From CAYNGH01 sp964396845 (GTDB lineage: Bacteria > Vulcanimicrobiota > JAJTBE01 > CAYNGH01), in assembly GCA_964396845.1 (NCBI GenBank), contig CAYNGH010000010.1, positions 1 to 43,058 on the forward strand: DNA of 43,058 bases. The letters run 5' to 3'. Positions within the stretch are counted from its first letter, which is position 1. Every line of letters begins with the position of its first letter. Both the position numbers and the translations under genes were made by a program. Shown here in pieces: positions 17,874 through 25,350 of the stretch. The notes below the pieces were generated by a model. That model had not been told where the DNA came from. It was given only the letters and a program-made list of their open reading frames with translations, and did not search any database.

Positions 17874-18174
17874 CGATGAACCTCCTGATTTTTATTATTT
17901 TTCGGCTAAAACTCAATTTGGTATGTTCTATTTTATCAAAAACAACTCAGATAAGTAAAGGAAATAATGTTAATAAAATGTTAACATTGACCCAAAACAT
18001 GAGAATCGCCGAGAATGCCGGAATCTATCCCCTTTAAACAGACAAACAGAATCTGACCAGGGTTAACAATTTGGACACAAACATTTACAAGCTGTTAATC
18101 TATTAAAGCCCAGCAAATGTTATACTGTAAACAGCATGAAAATAATCGGGAAGGTTTCCCGGGGAGTGATGAAA
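17874..18174. promoter_or_regulatory. AT-rich divergent promoter region
   Basis: This 301-bp stretch separates the divergent subtilase and repeat-protein genes. It contains a 12-bp perfect palindrome AATGTTAACATT (17977-17988), several GTTAA repeats, and an extended -10 element TGTTATACT about 50 bp before the repeat-protein start. No gene is credible within it. Confidence 0.45.
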
Positions 18175-18849
18175 ATGTCAGCCATTACTGGCAACAACAA
18201 TATAAGCCCGGAAATCCAGGACAGATATTATCCCAAAAAACCCCTGCCTCTTACTGGGGACGACTATGAAATAAAAGTCGATTTCAAGGGATTTGAAAGG
18301 GATTACTCCATCTCAAAGAAGGGCGACACCATAACTGTGGATCACTTTGGCCAGGAGAATGATTTTGAAGTGATCATGAAACCCGGCGAGGTACTCATCG
18401 ATCGTTACGGCAACGAGAATGATGTTTACATAAAATATGACGAGAACAAGATTTTCATCGACCGCCATGGTTTTGTCAATGATGTTACCATCGAAAAAAA
18501 CAGAGATTCCATCAGCATACGCCGGCATGATCCCCTGCAGGAGGTAACCTTCAGGATGAATGACAGGGGGCTTCTAATTGATCGCTACGGGGTAAGGAAT
18601 GATGTCCTGATCATGGATGACGAGGAATCCCTGGGCATAGACAAATACGGCGACGAAAACGATGTGACCATCACCCATTCAAAACCGGAAATGGGACTGA
18701 ACCTGGAAACATGGCACAAGCATGTCACCGTATCCCCAGAATGCTACCGGACTGTCAGGGAATGGTTTTCCAGGGGCCTCGATGGAAAAGATCTGGTTTT
18801 CCTCACCGAGGATGGAAAAGTTGACATTATCGACAACCATTTTGTCTAA
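18175..18849 (+). CDS. Protein of eight tandem 20-residue repeats, unknown family
   Basis: 224 residues from the chosen start. Counting from the upstream ATG at 18136, the repeats run from residue 46 to 205 in eight units of exactly 20 residues without gaps. The consensus is (I/L/V)xIDRYGxxNDVxIxxxxxx; the first, fifth and eighth units are more diverged. The alternation of hydrophobic and polar residues suggests two beta strands per unit, so a beta-solenoid or similar fold. A 32-residue tail follows. No signal peptide. I chose the ATG at 18175 because GGGGAG lies 8 nt upstream; 18136 and 18169 lack proper spacing. I do not recognise the family. It diverges from the subtilase and is followed by a terminator. 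Confidence 0.85.
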   Translation: MSAITGNNNISPEIQDRYYPKKPLPLTGDDYEIKVDFKGFERDYSISKKGDTITVDHFGQENDFEVIMKPGEVLIDRYGNENDVYIKYDENKIFIDRHGFVNDVTIEKNRDSISIRRHDPLQEVTFRMNDRGLLIDRYGVRNDVLIMDDEESLGIDKYGDENDVTITHSKPEMGLNLETWHKHVTVSPECYRTVREWFSRGLDGKDLVFLTEDGKVDIIDNHFV

Positions 18850-18871
18850 TCCACCATCATTACAAAAAATC

Positions 18872-18896
18872 AGCCGGCATTATACCGGCTTTTTAT
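18872..18896 (+). terminator. Rho-independent terminator after the 20-residue repeat gene
   Basis: AGCCGG (18872-18877) / CCGGCT (18885-18890) stem with a 7-nt loop, followed by TTTTTATTTA. Confidence 0.85.
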
Positions 18897-19325
18897 TTAT
18901 TCCTCACCTGAAGCGCAATCTTCATGAATCTGATTATCCTCCTCCTGTTCCCGGGGAAACTCCTGGAAAGCCAGGGAATCATCAAAGGACATTGCATTCA
19001 CGTTCGGTCAGGCGAACTGTCCCCGGCTTTGCATCGAACATTCGAATGTGATAACCCTCACCGATACACAATCTGCAGAACGAGAAAAGTTCCATCAGAG
19101 AAAAAATCAACCTGACTTTTCTTGTAGAATCAGTTTCTTCGAAGACAAAAAGGTTGGCCTGTTGGTCATAATTATCCCGGCTGATGTTTTACCTGTTTTC
19201 TAAAATGGGTGGGGCTGGGGTATTGATGTGGCCAAGCTTCTGACCTTAACCGAACACAGATGAAGGACATTGTGGGTCTGTAAGTAATATTCAATCAATC
19301 AACCAATCAGCGGGAAGGTTCTGCC
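18897..19325. other. Intergenic stretch without a supportable gene
   Basis: About 430 bp between a terminator and the TPR-N2 gene. Short frames exist on both strands (a 63-codon plus-strand frame from 18924, and minus-strand frames of 30-45 codons near 18905-19110), but none has a ribosome site together with recognisable composition. The last part holds short AATC-type repeats (near 19289-19308) and presumably the promoter of the next gene. Confidence 0.4.
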
Positions 19326-20573
19326 ATGGACAACTCGGATCGCCAAAGCCTCCTTGATATGGGAATAATGCTTCTGGAAAAGGAGAATTATGAAAAGGCA
19401 CTGGAAATATTCAGCCAGATTATCACCTGGGATTATGACAACCTGGATGCATACTTCTATCGGGCCTATGTCCTGAACCGGATGAACCGCCATCAGGAAG
19501 CCATGGTGGACCTGAACCACCTTCTGGCCAAGGACAGTGAATATTCCGATGCCTACTTTGAAAGAGCAATTGCATTCCTCAGGATGAACAATTATCCTTC
19601 TGCAGTGGATGACTTTTCCACGGTCATTGAAATGAATCCTGAGCATGTCGGAGCCCATTACAACAGAGCAATGGCCAACATTCAGGGAGGCAAGCCCAGA
19701 ATGGCCACCGGGGATCTGACCAGATGCCTGGAAGCTGAACCTGAGAACCAGGCCCTTTATATGCTCCGGGGGAAAACATATCTTTCTGTAAATATCATAG
19801 ACCGGGCCATCAACGACTTCACTATAGTGCTGGAGCTGAATCCCGGCAATGTGGAGGCATATCTTCTGCGGGCTTCTGCCCAGGAAAGCCTTGGGGATCT
19901 CAATGCAGCCCTGAGGGATTATACTATGGCGGTGAAAAACGCCCCCGAGTCCCCGGCTTGCAGGCTTTCCCTGGGAAACATCTGGCTTAAGAAAAACGAT
20001 GAAGAGAAAGCCAGGGTTCAATTCTGGAAAGCCCTGGAACTTGAGCCTTCCGGTTCTGTACCTTGGCAGGTCCTGCCCATTTTGACGGCCCTTGAGGAGG
20101 ATCTGTCAGTGCTGGTGGAACCCATCATCAACCTGGCCCTGGGAAGCCAGGCCAGCTCCATAACCTTCACCCGGGGGGGAGGTTATCTTTTTGTCAGCAT
20201 CGAGGTGTTGAATCTCAGGATGCCCCTGATGAACATCCCCCTGGAGGCTTCTCCGGGCATTTACCGAAAGATTGCACAATTCTGCAATGTGGAGCCAGGA
20301 TCAACAAAAGGTTCTTTCCACTATGCCTTCAAGGGAAACAAGTATTATTTTGAAATGGAACATGTCGGGGACAGCGAAAAAAGCCACTTGACCCTGAGGG
20401 TTCTATATAAATCCTTCATGGAGAAATTCGGGTTTGCCTATAAGAACGGCCCTGTAGCCGTCGTCGAGGAGGACTCCCCCACCACCGGGGAACGCCAGAT
20501 TGAAACAACAGCAGATGAATCTGCCCTGTCCAGGGACAGCAAAAAAGAAGATAAGGAACCCCAGACCGAGTAA
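19326..20573 (+). CDS. TPR protein with a C-terminal GspE N2-like domain
   Basis: 415 residues. About seven TPRs span residues 5-240. Residues about 260-361 look like the N2 domain of T2SS/T4P assembly ATPases: IINLALGSQASSIT parallels the family pattern AxxxGASDIH, IPLEASPGIYRKIAQFCNV parallels the PP-E-x-x-x-x-I-x-R-I-K-x-x-A-x-L segment, and the last strand (SHLTLRVL) parallels GERVVLRIL. No Walker motifs follow; the protein ends in an acidic, hydrophilic tail. The same region of the pseudo-ATPase at 2107-3645 aligns by eye along its whole length. No signal peptide. GGAAGG lies 6 nt before the ATG. It is probably a cytoplasmic adaptor that docks on the secretion/pilus ATPase. TPR assignment is firm; the N2 call is by eye. 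Confidence 0.8.
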   Translation: MDNSDRQSLLDMGIMLLEKENYEKALEIFSQIITWDYDNLDAYFYRAYVLNRMNRHQEAMVDLNHLLAKDSEYSDAYFERAIAFLRMNNYPSAVDDFSTVIEMNPEHVGAHYNRAMANIQGGKPRMATGDLTRCLEAEPENQALYMLRGKTYLSVNIIDRAINDFTIVLELNPGNVEAYLLRASAQESLGDLNAALRDYTMAVKNAPESPACRLSLGNIWLKKNDEEKARVQFWKALELEPSGSVPWQVLPILTALEEDLSVLVEPIINLALGSQASSITFTRGGGYLFVSIEVLNLRMPLMNIPLEASPGIYRKIAQFCNVEPGSTKGSFHYAFKGNKYYFEMEHVGDSEKSHLTLRVLYKSFMEKFGFAYKNGPVAVVEEDSPTTGERQIETTADESALSRDSKKEDKEPQTE

Positions 20574-20581
20574 CAGGACAA

Positions 20582-23500
20582 TCAGCTTTCACTGAGGCTT
20601 GAGAGAGCCTCCCTGGCTTTCTGGCGCCAATAATCATTATCAGGAGATTCATCGGTAATCTTTTTCCAGTCGGATCTTGCCTTGTCAATATCTTTTTTTC
20701 TCTCATGGGCCAGACCTCTGAAATAATAAGCCTGCCATGATTTCGGGTTCATCTGGATAACCCGGTTGAACTGGGCAATTGCATCGTCGGGACGGTTCAA
20801 CTCCAGCTGTATCCTGCCCCGGCCCATAATCACAAAGGGATCATTGGGACGCAATTTTTCAGCCTCGGCAATGTCCTCATCTCCCTGGGAAGTATTGTCC
20901 ATTTTATAGCGGGCGATAGCCCTTCCGACAACGGCCCGGTGGTCTGCCTTGTTAATGCCGATGGCCTTCGTGAAGGCTTCCTCGGCGTCCCGAAAATCAT
21001 CTTCCTCCAGCCGGGTATAACCCAGTCCCACATAGGCTTCTCTCAGCTGTCCCCGATATTGGCCATATGTGCGGTTCTCCTCGATGGCTCTGGAAAGATC
21101 ATCCGAAGCTTTCTGAAAATCCCTGAGCCTGAGATACAGCAGGCCTCTCTGCAGGAGAGCCTTGGAGTTTCTGGTGTCTGCATCAAGAATGACAGTATAT
21201 GCATCGATGGCCTCGGTAGCCCGGCCCTGTTTTTCCAGCAGCCCGCCAAGGGCCATGGCACTGTTGACAAGAATACGGAAATACTGGCTGTTGGTAGGTT
21301 CCAACTGATATGCCCGCTTAAAGTCCTCCACTGCAAGCTGTCTTCTTCCCAGGGACAGGAGAACCCCTCCCCGGGCAAAAAATGCCTTTTCAAAATCAGG
21401 CTGAACCTTGACAGAATTGTTGAGATGCTGAAGGGCCTGTTGCAGATTTCCCGCATCCCTGAGGCGAAGGGCCTTGTCATAATGAAATCCCGCCAGTTCC
21501 TTCTGAGCGTCCCGGTGCTTCGGGTTATAGCTCATGGCCTGGTTCAGGTATTTCAGGGTTTCGTTGAGCTGATTTCTCCTCCTGGCCCGGTATGCCATCT
21601 CGTAATAACTCTGGGCCATTAGATTATCGGATTCTGCCTTTACGCCGGGATCCACCTCCGCAGCCTTGAGATAGTCAGCCATAGCCTGCTCATATTCAAA
21701 AAGCCTTCTGTATGTATCACCCCTGGCAAAGTAGCCCTTGGGATCATCAGGTTTCATTTTTATATATTCACTGTAATCACTGATAGCTTCTCGGTAAAGC
21801 TCTCTGGTGACCATCCAGTCAGCCCTGGTCAAGTATATTTCCGGCTTTTTTTCCATTTTCAAGGCATTGGCCAGATGCATCTCTATCCGCTGGTTGCTGC
21901 TCCGGATATAAATATAATGCTTGGCCAGTCCAAGTTCCGCATCAGCATAATTCTGACGCATTCTGCTGGCTACAAGAAAATCGTCCTTGGCCCTGTTGGG
22001 CTGATCATTCTCAAGAGCCTTCATTCCCCGTTCAACATACCATTCGGCATTATTGGATTTCTGAAGGGTATAATTCATGAACAGTTTCTTCCGGGTAACA
22101 GTGAAGGGTTTTGCCAGTATTACCACGGCAACGGAAAAAATACCGATTAACACAAGAAAAATAAACACTTGTCGCATCAGTTTACGGGTGCCGATATTAC
22201 CCCTGTCCTTGTCAACACCCTTTTCCGAGCCGGAAATGACAAAATTCTTGTCAAACTGAGGCTTCTCGTCTTCGTCGTCATCATCTTCCGCATCAATGGC
22301 GGATTTACCGATATCCCATGGTTTGTGAATGCCCTCGGCTTCAACTCCACCGGAGCCGACAAAAGACTTGCCCCAGTCATGTTCCTGATCTCCCCCACTG
22401 CTGCCGTCATATTTTGCAACAAAACCGCCCCCGTCGCCGGTCCAGCCTTTTTTAATTTTGATGGGGCCTTTGATTACAAAGGCTGCGCTTTTTTCTTCCA
22501 CCGGTGGCTCCGGTGGAGGAGGTTGAGGATGTGAATCCGGAGGAGTATATGAAGAAGGAGGAGCCTGAGGTTGACCACCAAACTGCATGGCTGGTGTTCC
22601 CTGGGGAGATTTTATTTGAAATCCCCTGGAGTCCGGCATATCCGAAGCTGTTCCCGGTTGTCGAATCTGAAATCCTCCCGGAGGCTGACTCTGACCGAGG
22701 CTTCCGGAGCCGGAAGGCTGGCCCTGACGAAGACTGCCGGAGCCGGGAGGCTGGCCCTGACGAAGGCTTCCGGAGCCGGGAGGCTGGCCCTGGCGAAGAC
22801 TTCCGGAGCCGGGAGGCTGGCCCTGGGGAAGACTTCCGGAGCCGGGAGGCTGGCCCTGACGAAGGCTTCCGGAGCCGGGAGGCTGGCCCTGACGAAGACT
22901 TCCGGAGCCGGGAGGCTGGCCCTGACGAAGGCTTCCGGAGCCGGGAGGCTGGCCCTGACGAAGACTGCCGGAGCCGGGAGGCTGGGGGCTCCGTATCTGT
23001 GGCCCTGTTGACTGGGGAGGCTTGTTGAACTTGATGACATTAGGCCCCTGAGATTGTTCCTTCAAGGGCTTGTTTATGGATACCGGCCTGAACACCTGAG
23101 GGCCGGGGCCTGCTTCCGGGGAGGGAGCCTCGGGGGTTGCTCGTTGAACATGCAGAGGTTGAAAATCTTTCTGGGACGGAGGCTTGGGACTGGATATATC
23201 AAAACGGCTGGTAGGTGCCGCCTTCTTATCCTGAGGTTCCTCAAACATTCTGGTGGGGGGTGCTTCCTCAAAAGGCCTGGTTTCCCTGGGATAAGACGCC
23301 TTGCCGGATTTGGCCGTGGGGGACATGGGTCTGTAGCTGGGAGGTTGGGAACCGCTGCGGGATGATTTCTGGGATTGGGGTGCTGACTGTTTTGTGCCCC
23401 GGTGATGAGATCCCCTGGAGATGATTCTTTTCCCCCCGGTGGGAGAAGCTCCGACCCCTTTTCTTTTCATTCCGCCGGTTTGGCTGAAATCTGACTTTTG

Positions 23501-23698
23501 TCTTCCCAGGCCTTGAGATTGAGTACTCCCCGGCTTTCTGCCTTGATAGCCGGCAGGTTTTGATGGCCTTCCCGGCACCGGGCCTGGTGCAGGTTTTCTG
23601 GGTGAGGGCTGTTTTCCACTGGACATCAAATCCAGACCACACTGGGCACAGCGTGATGCATTCGACTGGTTGATAAATCCACATTGTGGACAATACAT
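20582..23698 (-). CDS. Zinc-ribbon, repeat-linker, single-TM, TPR protein
   Basis: 1038 residues. Zinc ribbon with cysteines 3, 6, 17 and 20; a long disordered basic and Pro/Gly/Ser/Gln-rich region (about 25-500) that contains nine 11-residue repeats of the type QPPGSGSLRQG (about 238-336); one membrane segment (about 506-530, VFIFLVLIGIFSVAVVIL); then about twelve TPRs to the C-terminus. The zinc ribbon and linker should be cytoplasmic and the TPRs extracytoplasmic. The plan matches the kinase at 12888 with the kinase domain replaced by the repeat linker. ATG with GAGGAG upstream. It is convergent with, and 8 bp from, the TPR-N2 gene. Function unknown; scaffold role inferred. Confidence 0.88.
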   Translation of the reverse strand: MYCPQCGFINQSNASRCAQCGLDLMSSGKQPSPRKPAPGPVPGRPSKPAGYQGRKPGSTQSQGLGRQKSDFSQTGGMKRKGVGASPTGGKRIISRGSHHRGTKQSAPQSQKSSRSGSQPPSYRPMSPTAKSGKASYPRETRPFEEAPPTRMFEEPQDKKAAPTSRFDISSPKPPSQKDFQPLHVQRATPEAPSPEAGPGPQVFRPVSINKPLKEQSQGPNVIKFNKPPQSTGPQIRSPQPPGSGSLRQGQPPGSGSLRQGQPPGSGSLRQGQPPGSGSLRQGQPPGSGSLPQGQPPGSGSLRQGQPPGSGSLRQGQPPGSGSLRQGQPSGSGSLGQSQPPGGFQIRQPGTASDMPDSRGFQIKSPQGTPAMQFGGQPQAPPSSYTPPDSHPQPPPPEPPVEEKSAAFVIKGPIKIKKGWTGDGGGFVAKYDGSSGGDQEHDWGKSFVGSGGVEAEGIHKPWDIGKSAIDAEDDDDEDEKPQFDKNFVISGSEKGVDKDRGNIGTRKLMRQVFIFLVLIGIFSVAVVILAKPFTVTRKKLFMNYTLQKSNNAEWYVERGMKALENDQPNRAKDDFLVASRMRQNYADAELGLAKHYIYIRSSNQRIEMHLANALKMEKKPEIYLTRADWMVTRELYREAISDYSEYIKMKPDDPKGYFARGDTYRRLFEYEQAMADYLKAAEVDPGVKAESDNLMAQSYYEMAYRARRRNQLNETLKYLNQAMSYNPKHRDAQKELAGFHYDKALRLRDAGNLQQALQHLNNSVKVQPDFEKAFFARGGVLLSLGRRQLAVEDFKRAYQLEPTNSQYFRILVNSAMALGGLLEKQGRATEAIDAYTVILDADTRNSKALLQRGLLYLRLRDFQKASDDLSRAIEENRTYGQYRGQLREAYVGLGYTRLEEDDFRDAEEAFTKAIGINKADHRAVVGRAIARYKMDNTSQGDEDIAEAEKLRPNDPFVIMGRGRIQLELNRPDDAIAQFNRVIQMNPKSWQAYYFRGLAHERKKDIDKARSDWKKITDESPDNDYWRQKAREALSSLSES
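22691..22987 (-). repeat. 33-bp tandem repeat (nine copies) inside the zinc-ribbon/TPR gene
   Basis: Nine contiguous 33-bp units, nearly identical, encode the 11-residue PPGSGSL repeats. Unit length is a multiple of three, so copy changes keep the frame. The last unit and one internal unit (CTGGGGAAG variant) have substitutions. Units are directly adjacent with no spacers, so this is a minisatellite and not a CRISPR array. Confidence 0.95.
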
Positions 23699-23738
23699 CC
23701 GGGACTCCTCTTAAATTTTTATTCTCAGGCAAAAAAAC

Positions 23739-23948
23739 CTATTTCAGTTTCTTCGGCATCCGGGAAAACTTATCCCCGGAGTTCAGCTTGCTGGCTCCAA
23801 GATCCCTCCGAGTGCCATGATGAGATGGCTTCTGATAATCCGCCGCCTGTTCACTCATGGCAGGCCCCCGGGCGGTCAGTGGCTTCTTGCAGTCTGGGCA
23901 AATCTCCTCCGCGCCTGAATTGGGATAGCCACAGTGTGGACAATACAT
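23739..23948 (-). CDS. Small zinc-ribbon protein
   Basis: 69 residues. Cysteines at 3, 6, 17 and 20 (CPHC and CPDC) form the same zinc ribbon as three larger proteins in the window; the rest is a basic, disordered tail ending KKLK. It lies 40 bp upstream of the large zinc-ribbon/TPR gene in the same direction and its N-terminus (MYCPHCGYPNSG) is close to that of the neighbour (MYCPQCGFINQS), so it is likely a partial duplicate or a stand-alone adaptor. No membrane segment. Real gene status rests on the intact motif and neighbour similarity. Confidence 0.75.
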   Translation of the reverse strand: MYCPHCGYPNSGAEEICPDCKKPLTARGPAMSEQAADYQKPSHHGTRRDLGASKLNSGDKFSRMPKKLK

Positions 23949-24113
23949 TATTGGATTCCCTCCGGTCAGTCGAAAATATAATTAGAAGATTCAAGATGAA
24001 AAGTCGCTCCAGTCCAAAGAAAAAACAATACTCCGGTAAAACCAGCATTCATGGTATCAGTCGATGATATAACCATAAAACTTCCCTGGATATGGCAATT
24101 ATTTGACCCACAT

Positions 24114-24178
24114 AAAAAATATCCGTCAGGTTTTCACATGAACCCATCTTCTTGTTCGATGAGTTTCAGGGAAAACCT
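24114..24178 (-). terminator. Long imperfect hairpin with U run after the glycosyltransferase gene
   Basis: AGGTTTTC (24128-24135) and GAAAACCT (24171-24178) form the outer stem, and an inner near-complementary pair (around TGAACCCATC / GATGAGTTTCA) extends it. Reading leftward, the stem is followed by GACGGATATTTTTT. It begins 6 bp past the gene end. Confidence 0.5.
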
Positions 24179-24183
24179 CCCCA

Positions 24184-25308
24184 TTAACCAATTCCAATCC
24201 TGTTGTCAGGATGGGACGAAAACAGGCGGATAAGCTCAGTATCGGTAAAATAGGCATCTGAGGATTCGAGCTTTCTTTTTTTTCCGATTTCTCCCCCTGT
24301 CTTTTTCATCCTTTTCCAGCCTTCCAGGTAAGTCCTGTCCTTGTCAAGACCAATATGGATGGAAAACAGCTTCTTTGCCATATTTATCCAGTGCAGGACA
24401 TAATAAGCCTTGTCGGTGATATTCTTAGCCATGAAAATAAGGTAGTTTTTAATTTTCAATAACTCCTGATCCTTGTCCCAAAGGGCATCGGCAACAGGAG
24501 TGGCCTCCAGCTGAGTTACACTGCTGCCACGGCAGTAAACCACTCTGTGCCCCCGTTTCCATGCCCGGTAACCCAAGTCCAGGTCCTCCATATAACAGGG
24601 GGTGAAAAGTTCATCGAACCCCCCAAGGCTGTTGAAGATGTTTTTGTGAAACATGCATGCAGTGTTCACCAGTCCCGGAATATAAACAGGTTCCGGAAAA
24701 TTCCCGTCGGAAATCATTTGCAGGGATATGGCCCCGTTGATAAATTTCATCAGGCAGATGGAGGTGATAATCCCTTTTCTGGTTTTATCCCGGATGGACG
24801 GGACCGCAGCAAATATATCATCGTCACTAATGGCCTCCAGCAAGGGGAGGGCAAAACCGGCTGAAACCTTCACCGTGTCCTGCAAAAGCATAACCACCGG
24901 ATAACGGCACAGCTTGACTCCCTGGTTGAGGATCTCAGGCATTCCTTTTAGTTTGTCGGTACGGATTACACGAAGACTCGGCCACATGCGCTTCACCACA
25001 GCCCCGGTATGATCCGTGGAAGCATTATCCATTATGATTACTTCCACCTTGCCTCTGCCATATGTTTTGATGGCCGATATTAGGGCAGGAATAGTTTTTT
25101 TGAGGTTTTCAGCACCATTATGGGTGGGAATGAGAACGGAAAAATCCTTGCAGGCAATTTCTCTGATGACTCTTCTTTCAGTAGATATTTCACTGCCGCT
25201 GAAAGCTTCTTCTATGGCCCGGGCCTTGTCCTGATCAGGATGGTAGGACTTGGTAAAATTCAGCTTCCCCCCCACCGGGGCAGTCAGTCTGGTATATTTC
25301 TTGCTCAT
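24184..25308 (-). CDS. Glycosyltransferase family 2
   Basis: 374 residues. The GT-A fold starts near residue 55 with SVLIPTHNG, followed by the nucleotide-binding DNASTDHTG motif, a QDTV at the position of the usual DxD-like metal site, and the acceptor-side EDLDLGYRAWKRG motif. Such enzymes transfer sugars from nucleotide-sugars to polysaccharide or glycan acceptors. No membrane segment is evident. The N-terminal 50 residues are outside the domain. Ribosome site is weak. It starts 42 bp after the stop of the upstream membrane protein gene and shares its direction, with envelope genes upstream (LCP, two beta-sandwich membrane proteins), so an envelope glycan role is plausible. Substrate unknown. 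Confidence 0.92.
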   Translation of the reverse strand: MSKKYTRLTAPVGGKLNFTKSYHPDQDKARAIEEAFSGSEISTERRVIREIACKDFSVLIPTHNGAENLKKTIPALISAIKTYGRGKVEVIIMDNASTDHTGAVVKRMWPSLRVIRTDKLKGMPEILNQGVKLCRYPVVMLLQDTVKVSAGFALPLLEAISDDDIFAAVPSIRDKTRKGIITSICLMKFINGAISLQMISDGNFPEPVYIPGLVNTACMFHKNIFNSLGGFDELFTPCYMEDLDLGYRAWKRGHRVVYCRGSSVTQLEATPVADALWDKDQELLKIKNYLIFMAKNITDKAYYVLHWINMAKKLFSIHIGLDKDRTYLEGWKRMKKTGGEIGKKRKLESSDAYFTDTELIRLFSSHPDNRIGIG

Positions 25309-25350
25309 GGGCTATGCCGGCAGGCTGTTGCCAGTTCCTTCCTTGTTGAG

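Noticed and set aside
18905..19115. Short frames in the intergenic region, including a minus-strand stretch ending VRLTERECNVL that recalls a regulator DNA-binding domain
   Set aside because: The match is a few residues followed by a stop; no supporting frame, ribosome site or domain continues in either direction.
22691..22987. Possible CRISPR array
   Set aside because: The 33-bp units are directly adjacent with no unique spacers, lie inside a coding frame, and no cas genes are nearby.
22504..23040. Long open frames on both strands across the 33-bp repeat array
   Set aside because: They arise because a repeat unit divisible by three keeps any stop-free frame open; only the minus-strand zinc-ribbon/TPR frame has domains and a ribosome site.
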